The position numbers and the translations under genes were made by a program. Below, piece by piece: positions 46,401-55,150 of a DNA stretch of 64,000 nucleotides (its first letter is position 1; each line of letters begins with the position of its first letter). The stretch spans positions 11,353,953 through 11,417,952 of the forward strand of contig OX424565.1 in the NCBI GenBank assembly GCA_949152475.1, in the 5' to 3' direction. The stretch is from Terebella lapidaria (taxonomy: Eukaryota > Annelida > Polychaeta > Terebellida > Terebellidae). The notes below the pieces were generated by a model. The model searched no databases. It saw nothing but the letters and a program-made list of their open reading frames with translations, and had not been told where the DNA came from.

Positions 46401-48218
46401 GTTTTTCAAATACATTTTATGTTTCAATGGTTCCAATTTTCAAAAATTTACTGAACTTTCAATTACGAGGCTTTTCATGCAGTCAGTGGCAGTGTTAATT
46501 CTACTTTATGGTCCACTTTTCACATTTGGAATAAATTGAAAACTCGCCGAGATATCAAAGTAGAACGAGCAGTGGGGTGAATCTGATTCTCAATCCGTTC
46601 ACACGCCAATAAGCTGCAGAAACGATTACCCCCTGTGGACATGTCCCCTTCTAAATATACACACTCGGTTGAGCAGTAGTACAGTATATCATATATGTAT
46701 CCAAGTGCACATCTCAAACAACAAAACAATTCTTTTGTTTTCAGACTCAGAGATGTCCAACTGATATAATAAAGCCTAAAACTCTAGTCTAAGGGGTGAC
46801 GGACCGGCGGAGGTATCAGCCCCATTCCCGGTTTTTAGCGGTAATTTGTCTCAAGACCAAAGGTCCTGTGCATGCACCAGATATCCGTTTGTTACTTGAA
46901 AATCCCTATCTTTAACATGGGGCGAATTTTCAAAAATTCATAACTTGCTCATTTTTTTAGATATTGATTTAAAATTTGATACACACATGTAAAGTGTCAA
47001 CTTGTATCGATTTGTCAACTGTAATCCGGATCCGATCCGGATTATGGATTTGACAGCCATTTTGATTTAACATTGAAAACTCCATTTAACAAGTACTTTT
47101 CATTATATTCCGGTTTATGAACTATATATATCACGTTGATATCTTGCAGAAAGTGGTGGGTCGTTATTGTTCACAAAGTGTCAGAGTTTGATCCGGATCT
47201 GATCCGGATCACAGATTCTACATCCATTTGAATTTAACATTGAAAACTGCATTTAGCACCTGCAGTTTTCGGGCAGTCATCCTGAAACTGGTTTGATGGA
47301 TAGATATGTGACCTCGGACGCAATGGTATGTTTTTAAAAGAAATCAAATCATTGATGACGTCACTAAGAAATTTTGAAATTTCGAAAAATTCCTATCTTT
47401 AACATGGGCTAAATTTAAAAATTTCGTAACATGCTCAGTTTTTCAAGTAATGATATGAAATTTTACAAAAACATGTAGAGTGACAACTTCTATCGATTCA
47501 CTGAGTTTGATCTGTATCCGATGCGGATTACGAATTTGACAGCCATTTGAATTTAACATTGAAAACTCCATTTAACATTTTTTTTTCATATTCCGGTCTT
47601 TTGAGCATATACCACGTTGATTTCTTGCAGAAATCAACTGATTTCTTGCAGAAATCAACTGGTAAAAAAAGTATCAAAGTTTTATCCGGATCCGATCCGG
47701 ATCAAGGTCAAATACGAAGGTCAGTGCACCATATCGAGTAGTATATCATTGGAAAGGCCTTGAAACCCTTATTTCAATGATATCTTATTTTCGGCGCTGC
47801 GACGTATACCGGCGTCACAATGACGTCATAAATGTTGAATTTCCGAAATTTCAGAGGCCATAACAGCGTAAATACTGTATGGAATCACTTGAAATTTGAT
47901 AAGCATATTTTTATCATTAACCTCTACGAATTGAACTACATAGGTCAAAGGCCAAGGTCAAGGTCATCAAAATCCCATTTGGACATTTGGTATTATGGAT
48001 TTGGTTTTTGTGGATTTGGTATTATAGGGAGATTTATACATATCTAATGAGGAAAATTTTCAATTCTCAGTTTGATTCTTCTATTTGTTTTGACGTAACT
48101 AACGTTTTTATCACTGAAAAATGATGAATATTCACTCTCACATTCAGAATGGCCAGGTACATGAAGATTGTAAAAAATCTAGGTTACCCAGTAGAAGGTC
48201 AAGATCAATGGCAGCACT
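46401..48218. repeat. Related repeats with ATCCGGATC motifs
   Basis: TTTGACAGCCATTTGAATTT plus AACATTGAAAACTCC recurs near 47050, 47222 and 47536, each time just after TCCGATCCGGATTA-type sequence. A 20 bp unit (TTTCTTGCAGAAATCAACTG) is tandemly doubled at 47618-47660. Further TGACGTCA boxes occur near 47355 and 47822. No gene is supported; the ORF at 47547-47741 is a product of these repeats. Confidence 0.65.
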
Positions 48219-48335
48219 TCCGGCAAGTTAGTCGACTATGTCGGTTCATTTCTATTGCAAAATGTTGTATTTTACGTTTGTTATTGGAATCATCAAAATT
48301 TGGCTGTATTAGTGGTAATAGATTGATATTTATGT
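48219..48335. repeat. Dispersed repeat R3, copy 1
   Basis: TTCCGGCAAGTTAGTCGACT (also at about 45123) leads into TTGCAAAATGTTGTATTTTA and CATCAAAATTTGGCTGTATT, then GTGGTAATAGATTGATA. The second part recurs at 56630-56720 and 62879-62965. Confidence 0.75.
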
Positions 48336-48339
48336 AAAG

Positions 48340-48975
48340 TTATTGACTACCATCCGCTCTTCGGGATCCTCGAGGATAGTCCTCTCACCACGAGTCCTTG
48401 CGGACGCGCATCCGCTATTCCGGATCCTTGCGGCGGCGCCGCTCACCGGAGGTCGCTGCGGACACGGTAACTACTTCAGCATTAACGGTAACCAGGTAAC
48501 AGCCCACCCGACACTCCCAGGCCTACGGACACCGTTCAGAAACTAGTTCATCCCTACGGTGTTAACTGGCGGGGCCTGGCGAGCCGCGGTCTGCCTCGGG
48601 GACGGAACCCCGTACAGTCCGACATGCTGGCCAGAGCCTCTGTCACACGTCCCGGGAAGGGAGAGAACTGGCGATCCACAGGGCGTACGCCCCCGAGTCA
48701 GCAACTTGTCTCTCCCAGCCCAGGCCACCCCATGGAAATCGTCCCCAGGGCTCTAGGAGCCCTCTACTCCTGACCAGGGAACGCAAAGCTCATGGCGAGC
48801 CTTGCGTGCGTCCTGTTCACTCTCTCTCGGACAATCTCCTCGATCGAGTCGCTTCCAGTGTATATATAATACACCACAAGCTGTAGGACGCACGCGAGGT
48901 CTAATCGATCCATTGTTATAGTTTACTGGAGCGTAAATTACAATGCGTCGCCGTGGCAACGCACGCTCGAACGGA
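48340..48975. other. GC-rich island of unknown nature
   Basis: Base composition changes abruptly to GC- and CpG-rich, with GGATCC and TTGCGGACGCGCATCCGC-like blocks near 48360-48480 and many CCCGGG/GGCGCC-like words. Overlapping frames on both strands are open for 60-70 codons but not recognised. It ends near the palindrome GTGTATATATAATACAC (48857-48873) and the X-box-like GTCGCCGTGGCAAC (48946-48959). It could be an inserted repeat, a CpG-island promoter or foreign DNA. Confidence 0.5.
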
Positions 48976-48980
48976 GCGTG

Positions 48981-49346
48981 TCAAAACAAGGCCAAGTACG
49001 AAAAGGCCACATAAATGGCGTTTATGTTTACAATCACCTGCCGCGTGCTTAGGGCAAAATCGCCACATTTACATTCCAACTTTCCCTCAGCAAAGAGTCC
49101 AACCATGGCCGTCATTGGGAGAAGAGAAGAGATGTCGGGTTTGGAGACAAGTCCTACCTGGTAGTTAGAACGTCTGGTGTGTTGCGCTAGGCTCTTGTGG
49201 CATGGAGGCAGGGTACTCATGTCGATGTTTCGTGGAATGCTGGGCTGGTCGTCTGAGCCAAATTCATTCAGTTTCAGGTGACGGAGTTCATCTACATGTT
49301 TGATGGTAGGTCGACCACAGAGCGCGATACTTCTGAAGTACATCAC
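48981..49346 (-). pseudogene. Broken gene of a repeated invertebrate family, C-terminal part
   Basis: It encodes KHVDELRHLKLNEFGSDDQP, NIDMSTLPPCHKSLAQHTRR and SNYQVGLVSKPD, which fits the C-terminal portion of the family of the fragment just upstream (49393-50214). The two frames are separated by 46 bases and a stop, and the middle of the usual protein is missing, so a deletion is likely. The final GDFALSTRQVIVNIN stretch may be read-through. Confidence 0.5.
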
Positions 49347-49392
49347 TACTCAGTTACTTCATCAGGGGAGCAGGTAGCTGCAACGTCACAAA

Positions 49393-50214
49393 TTATCCTA
49401 TGAATTTCGTCTGGGAGTCCTGCACGATGTCTGTCCTCATACTGCCTGACCAGGAGACGTTCAGAGCTTCTGTGAGAACTCTGTGACATTGAAGAGTTCG
49501 GTCATAGTGTTTGCCTGAGAGGATGCCTGGAAGTGAACCTGAACCATATAGCCCAGTTTCTAGGAGGATATCTGAAAGCCCACTCCCATCCATCTTCTTG
49601 CCGATCATTTTCATGAACGCAAAAACAAGATGGAATGTTCCTATGAGAACGATGTGGTGCTCGTACTTCTCAGCGTTGTTCCACATGATGGGATGGGCTT
49701 TCATGCACACGCTCTCATGCACACGGCATGTCATTTGTGTTATTGCTAGTTTTGGGCTTTGACGTGCAATGATGTATTACTCTGGCGGCTGTGGTGTATC
49801 CATGCTTAGCGAACGTTCTTTTCTCATATCTACGGCTGGCATTTGAACATGGAGACCAGTGTGAGCTTCTGGTGGGCCGACAATGTCCTGCATCATTATC
49901 CCATGTGCTGTATGTACTGAATATTTTGCAGTAATGGTGTTGAGAAGTTGATCAAACTCAGGGTGGAACACAGACCTGGAATCTGGAGCTCGGACAATTT
50001 GAGTTGTCAGGAGCATTGATGTTTCTCCTATTGCTTTGGCCAGCCCCATCTCAAGTTCCAATATGTATGAATTGTTCTCGCTGTGCCCCAATCTGTTGAG
50101 AAGTATCAACTGCTCACGCCTAAACAGGTGCCCCAATGTCATACCCAACAGCAAGTGTTTTGACAAACCATTTTCAGCTGTCGCCGAGTCGTTAAAATAT
50201 TTTGAAAAGTCCAT
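49393..50214 (-). pseudogene. Broken gene of a repeated invertebrate family, middle part
   Basis: The frame runs from 50214 to 49393 with a single in-frame TAA at 49777-49779; both halves are in the same frame. The first half has FNDSATAENGLSKHLLLGMT, HPEFDQLLNTITAKYS and VHTAHGIMMQDIVG. The second has HHIVLIGTFHLVFAFMKMIG, GLSDILLETGLYGSG and SGKHYDRTLQCHRVLTEAL. From memory, these blocks in this order belong to an uncharacterised gene family present in many copies in cnidarians and molluscs; its function is unknown to me. A premature stop and the missing regions make this a pseudogene, unless the TAA is a recent allele. Confidence 0.6.
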
Positions 50215-50564
50215 ATATTTAATATAGAACTTACATGTGTATCTAAATAGATCTACTCACAAATAAAAGTAACATCAAATATTTTTAGGATAGTTTTATT
50301 GATGATGACTATTGGTTCTAGATGAGTTGCATGTATTATGCAAAAATGCAAGTTATATAGTAACAAACAGATATACACTGCTTCACAAAATGTATATATC
50401 GGTAAATATTGATAAAATTTATAACGTAACGTGAAAAGGTGATGTTTTATCTGTATAGAGTCACCGAATATGATATGATCTCGGAGATAAAGGAATGCAG
50501 AGACCAACTGGGTGCTGAGTGCTTTTATTCACATGTGAGGATCTGATTGAGAACATATTTTTGT
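50215..50564. other. Unassigned AT-rich DNA
   Basis: I see no supported gene. Confidence 0.5.
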
Positions 50565-50960
50565 CTGAAAGAGATTGGAAATGGGTCGCAAATGTGACTG
50601 TGCGAAAATTGACCTTTCCATGGTAAAAATCTTGAATTACTCAAAACTGATCAGAGATAGCTTGTCAAAAATAACACCACTGGATTTCTTGACCTGAATC
50701 ACATCAGTTTAGACACTAAGGTTATGATTCTAGTTAGTTAGTTAGTTACGATTAGATGTAAGGATATGATGAAAACCACATTTTTGAGAATCGTGACGTT
50801 GCTTTCAATGCGGTTGACGGTATCATTGAAAATGTGTTAAAGTTTCAGAGTGCATCCCAGTTAATGCAATGTTACACGTTTAGGCTTCAGAAAAAAAGTG
50901 GTTTCACTCTGCCGTGTGGCGGGTGCATGGGGACCCCCCCCCCCCCCCCCTCAGCCGGCA
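50565..50960 (-). repeat. Dispersed repeat R1, copy 2, directly upstream of the lectin gene
   Basis: It is the reverse complement of 37610-38030, including GGCAGAGTGAAACCA and a C17 tract (50934-50950). The (GTTA)n near 50735 is specific to this copy. The repeat ends at the TATTTAAG box of the lectin gene, so the gene's upstream region is repeat-derived. Confidence 0.85.
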
Positions 50961-50962
50961 GC

Positions 50963-50970
50963 CTATTTAA
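50963..50970 (+). promoter_or_regulatory. Possible TATA-like box (TATTTAAG) of the lectin gene
   Basis: TATTTAAG lies about 165 bases before the lectin ATG, just outside the R1 repeat. It is a weak match to a TATA box, and no other candidate lies closer. Confidence 0.3.
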
Positions 50971-51027
50971 GAGTTATTCAATTTATTACGCCTATAGACT
51001 CAGTGATGCAACAGCAAGCTGGATTTA

Positions 51028-51105
51028 CATCTGCACATCACTTCAAGCAACACTTAGTCTGAACGACATCTGCACATCACTTAAAGCAACACTTAGTCTG
51101 AACGA
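51028..51105. repeat. 39 bp tandem duplication in the lectin 5' leader
   Basis: CATCTGCACATCACTT...CTTAGTCTGAACGA occurs twice with one difference and ends 27 bases before the ATG. Confidence 0.9.
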
Positions 51106-51132
51106 CACACAGCAGTGAATCTGTGAATAAAT

Positions 51133-51825
51133 ATGTCGCCATCAGATGAAGCAAAAGAGAATACTTCTGGCGAGTGTGGCACTTACCTTGAGCTAGAAGA
51201 CCCTAAAAGAATAGAAGAAAATGATGGGAAGTCCAGACGTTCAAACCGACAGAAAACGAAGCAAAGCATTATTACCATCATCCCCATTGTAGTCATGTGC
51301 TTGCAGCTTGTTGCCATTAGTGTCTTGGCCGGGGCATTGGTTTCGCATTTTGGATCTCGCACAGGAGATGATTCAGGAGTTGAAGTGTCCACACCAGAAC
51401 AGGAGGTTACGTCAGAACGTGACTGCACACGAAGAATGTACCGACCGTGGAATGGCAGTGTGTATGCAGTGATGGATCTGAATCTCACCCACAGTGGGGC
51501 AACCAATTTCTGTCAGCGCCTGTGTCCTGGCGCACATCTTGTCATTGTGGATAACGAAGCAGAGCGCAAGCGAATGGTCAAGTGGATCGAGAGCGATGAA
51601 CTCAGTAACACATGGACGGATGGTATCAGACGTGTTTCGGGCGGGGAAGAGTTCATATGGAACACAACACAGCAACAGGTTGGGATCGACTTATGGGGAC
51701 GTGATGAACCAAACAATGCTGCTGTTAATGGCGAGGACTGTGTTGAGTTCTATCGGTTAAAAGATTATTTTTTTAATGATATTACGTGTTCAGCTGAACG
51801 GCCATTCATCTGTGAGTACCCATGA
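51133..51825 (+). CDS. Type II transmembrane C-type lectin-like protein
   Basis: This is an intact, intronless 230-residue frame. Residues 1-44 are a charged cytoplasmic segment, and about 45-71 form the membrane span (IITIIPIVVMCLQLVAISVL and on), preceded by KTKQ and followed by a short acidic stalk. The C-type lectin domain covers about 98-230. Cys127 or Cys131 can pair with Cys227, and Cys203 with Cys219. The DEPNN segment holds an EPN triplet (192-194), which in known lectins favours mannose-type sugars with calcium. The usual WND is FND (214-216), and WIGL is replaced by TWTDG, so calcium and sugar binding are plausible but unproven. N-glycosylation sequons are at 107, 117 and 177. A role in cell-surface recognition or immunity is inferred. 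The lack of introns suggests a retrogene or an expanded single-exon family. Confidence 0.85.
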   Translation: MSPSDEAKENTSGECGTYLELEDPKRIEENDGKSRRSNRQKTKQSIITIIPIVVMCLQLVAISVLAGALVSHFGSRTGDDSGVEVSTPEQEVTSERDCTRRMYRPWNGSVYAVMDLNLTHSGATNFCQRLCPGAHLVIVDNEAERKRMVKWIESDELSNTWTDGIRRVSGGEEFIWNTTQQQVGIDLWGRDEPNNAAVNGEDCVEFYRLKDYFFNDITCSAERPFICEYP

Positions 51826-52185
51826 GTCTGATGTCAATGTGATTTCGCTTGTACATCCGATTCATTACAAGCTGGTTCACTCAACAATAGCGATTGAATT
51901 TAAGGGTCATACATATAACATCATTGTAAGCAATGTGTTGTACAAGACCATATATTATCCAAGGAGTTTTTTTACCACTATTCTGAAGAACTAGCAAATC
52001 GTACACATTCAATTTAGTTGATCACCAACTGTAGTTTCGTTGCCATATTACAGAAAGCTTTTTGCTAAAATGTATAATATGTTAATTATGTTAATGATAA
52101 TTTGTCAGGGTCTACTATACAATGATTGTATGATATCGTTTCTCGTTGAAGGTACTGAAAGTTCACGTTGAATATGTAAATGATT
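51826..52185. other. Lectin 3' flank and left direct repeat
   Basis: I see no second gene. The segment 52070-52152 resembles 53743-53819 (see the flanking direct repeat). No canonical AATAAA was noticed close to the lectin stop. Confidence 0.4.
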
Positions 52186-53819
52186 TTTTTTTATTTATTT
52201 ATTTCGTACACAAGGACAGATCAACATAAATACGATTACATAGTGCACAGGGACGTGATGAAAAACTGCAGATCATCACGATCAAAAAAACATTGTGTGA
52301 AGTCGCATGTAATGCTACTTTCTAGGCGCATGAACAACAAGTCCAAAATTACTCGAGCGTCATCCGAAACGGGTATACCAACTACAAAATTTGACTTTGT
52401 TAAGTTAGAGAGATCGTAACGGCTTACGGACATGTACTTAGAAATTATGGTGATATTGTTACTGAATACAGAGTTACTACCTTGTAATACTAAGTTTACA
52501 CAAACGGAAACCAAACTATTGTTACTATCTAGGAGATGTTTGAAAAACTTATGAACCCGAGAATATAGCTGGTCAAGTACCGGTGCATCATTGCATATAC
52601 CATGAAGTAAGTGACAGTGGGTAGTGCGAGGTAAGTCAAACAAATAACGTATGGCCTTACGCCAAGCTACCAGGAATAGCTCAATACACTTGGGACCATA
52701 GTCCCACAGAGGACAACCAAATAATGGCATGCAATATGTTTTAAACAATTTGTATAACACATCAGGTCTGAGGTATTTAAAGTGAGATTTAACCATGTTG
52801 ACTTTAGCTGCGAAGTCATTCACAGCTCCACGTACGATATCATAATTATTAACATTCCCAATGAAGAAACCTATATGTTTATCTGTAGATACCTGGGAGA
52901 TATTCTTACCCATGAACTGTACACTGTAAGGTACGGTAACATTACTATAATTGTTAACACACATTAGTTTGGTTTTATCTGGGTTGAATACAACATCGTA
53001 TTCATTACTGAAAGAAGAACATACATCTAAAAGACAGTTCAAACTTGATATGGTTGGTGTGAGGAGGATTATGTCGTCAGCATAACCCAACGCCCCACAG
53101 AAAGTGTTTCCGATATAACAACCACAATCAGAGTCGTAGTCGACACAACAAGACATCAATATACACAGTAAACAACAGCGGTGACATCACCCCGCCCTGT
53201 TTAACACCATTACTGGCTCTAGTGAGCTCGGTTACATGAGAACACCATCTGACACGAAATGACTGACATGTATACATATTAATCAGGAATTTAACAACGA
53301 GAGGACACATTTTACGTGATAACAACAGGTTGAACAACCGAACGTATTGAACCCTGTCAAAAGCCTTACTGGCGTCGAGTCAGGTGACATAAGTGTTACT
53401 GTGGTTGCAACTGTAGTATTCAATAACCTCGTTCACGACAAATGTGCACTGGTTGGTGGAATGGTGTTGTTTGAACCCGAACTGGAGATCAGATGTCTGA
53501 AAAGAATCACCACACGATACCAGTAATATCTTGTCCAGTAGTTTCCCAAGGACACTACTGAGTGCGATAGCACGGTAGTTGTCTGAGCTACTCAGCGACT
53601 TACGCTTGTTCTTGGGAATGGGGATTAAAGTTGACGTTAAAAAGTCCCGTGGTACATGTCCGTGAGATATCATACTTCCAAAGAGGAGGGATAGATACAC
53701 GTGTAGCCGATGTGTGCCTTGTTTGATGTGGTCGGTAAAGTGACCTATATAATATGTGAATGATAATTCGTCAGGGTCTGACGTGCAATAATTGTAAACT
53801 ATCGTTTCTCTATGGTAGT
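52070..53819. repeat. About 75 bp imperfect direct repeats flanking the RT remnant
   Basis: AATGATAATTTGTCAGGGTC at 52093 resembles AATGATAATTCGTCAGGGTC at 53759, and similarity continues through ATCGTTTCTC (to about 52145 and 53810) and backwards through TATAATATG. The left copy has about 8 extra bases. This is far longer than usual LINE TSDs. Confidence 0.6.
52186..53750 (-). mobile_element. Second LINE family: 5'-truncated reverse transcriptase remnant
   Basis: On the minus strand the RT palm is recognisable: LTSTLIPIPKNKRKS and DNYRAIALSSVLGKLLDKI, then QFGFKQHHSTNQC, LDASKAFDRVQY, ASNGVKQGGVMSPLLF and the catalytic ALGYADDIILLTP. A thumb/C-terminal part (307-residue frame to 52236) follows. 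A TGA at about 53380 and a frameshift near 53140-53160 break it. The minus strand ends in a short A-rich tail (reverse complement of TTTATTTATTTATTT at 52187-52203). The motifs fit a CR1/L2/Rex-like non-LTR clade rather than the RNase H LINE; exact clade not determined. Confidence 0.8.
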
Positions 53820-54190
53820 ATCTCATTATGCATAGTGGTACCGTTTTCTCTAATAAAAATTAGAGTATTAAATAAATTGTATTTATTTTCGTTCCCTCTA
53901 TACGTTTATGATAATGAAAGTTTTCCTACACAACACTTAAATGTTGGAGTTTTACTGATTGTCAACAACTTTGTTTGTCATGAATTGCAATAATTATTGC
54001 CACTGAATAACAGTATCGAATCATATATCTTATCATATTTTGTATTTGTTTATCGCCTTCAAAAGAAGAGTAAAAGTAACAATAAAAGATATGTAAAAAC
54101 ACAGAAGTACATACACAATAACGTGACATACAAGCACTAGTATGGACACAACAACAATCCAAGTATATTCGCATACAGAGATACAGTATA
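53820..54190. other. Unassigned DNA between two LINE remnants
   Basis: I see no supported gene. Confidence 0.5.
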
Positions 54191-55150
54191 CAGAGCACTC
54201 GTCCGGTCAAAGCTCGATTATGGTTCGATAGTTTATGGCTCAGCCAGACCCTCCTACATAAAGGCTTTGGATACTATCCATAACCAGGGTTTGCGTTTGT
54301 GTCTCGGTGCATTCAAAACCTCTCCCATGGAGAGCCTGTATGTTGAGGCCAAGGAGCCCTCCCTTTATCGTAGAAGGGAAAAACTCCTCACTTCAGTATA
54401 CCATCAAGCTGAAGACTCTACCGAACAATCCAGCCCATAATGTTGTTGTTTTCAAACCTAAGTGTGTTCGTCTGTTTGACTCCAGGCCGAATGCAACATC
54501 AACGTACTTTTCAAATGCATAAAGTTGTGGTATTTTGTTGAGTACCCAGTCATGTGGACATTCCCGGGAATGAGCGTGCCGACAAGGCTGCCAGGGCAGC
54601 TCTTGATCTGGACGTCACATTTTCCAGGGTGCCACATTCTGATTTCAAGCTGCTCATCCACACGTATTTGTACGCAGAATGACAGTCATCCTGGGATGAG
54701 CAGATTGATAACAAATTACACAAAGTCAAACCAACGCTCGGTTGTTGTACCCCAATAAACGAAATGTCCAGGCGTGATCAACTGGTCATGTCAAGGGCTC
54801 GTATAGGGCATACATACCTTACTCAGGGCTACCTGCTCCGTGGGGAGGAGGCCCCTGTGTGTGTGCCCTGTCGAGAGTGGCTGACGGTTGAACATGTCCT
54901 GGTACATTGTCAAGATTTGGCTGACACTCGTCGCATGTTCTACGAGTGTCAGTCAATATATGATTTATTCAATGTTTTTAATATTTATAAAATCCTCAAT
55001 TTCCTTCGGGAAATTGGGGTATACTTTTATTTTTAGTCATACAATTTTAGTCAACGCCTTTGAGTCTAGATCTAGTCATCAATTCTTCACCACTAACCTT
55101 GTAAGCTTTTACTGTTCACTACTGCCGTTAAGCTTTATTTCTTCTTCTTC
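54191..55150 (+). mobile_element. TTC-tailed LINE with RT C-terminus, internal deletion and 3' UTR
   Basis: The 5' part encodes the end of the RT region (RALVRSKLDYGSIVYGSARP, SYIKALDTIHNQGLRLCLGA, MESLYVEAKEPSLYRRREKL), absent from other copies here. It then jumps at about 54495 into the end of RNase H, so most of that domain is deleted. The C-terminal CCHC-like segment (54764-55036) and 3' UTR follow, with a gap before GCCGTTAAGCTTTATTTC. It confirms that RT precedes RNase H in this element. Confidence 0.85.

Noticed and set aside
49777..49779. TAA at the end of the 146-codon frame as a genuine stop codon
   Set aside because: The same reading frame continues open with family motifs on the far side, so it is better read as a premature stop in a longer sequence.
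51183..51760. Overlapping frames on other strands and frames of the lectin
   Set aside because: Shadows of the intact lectin coding sequence.
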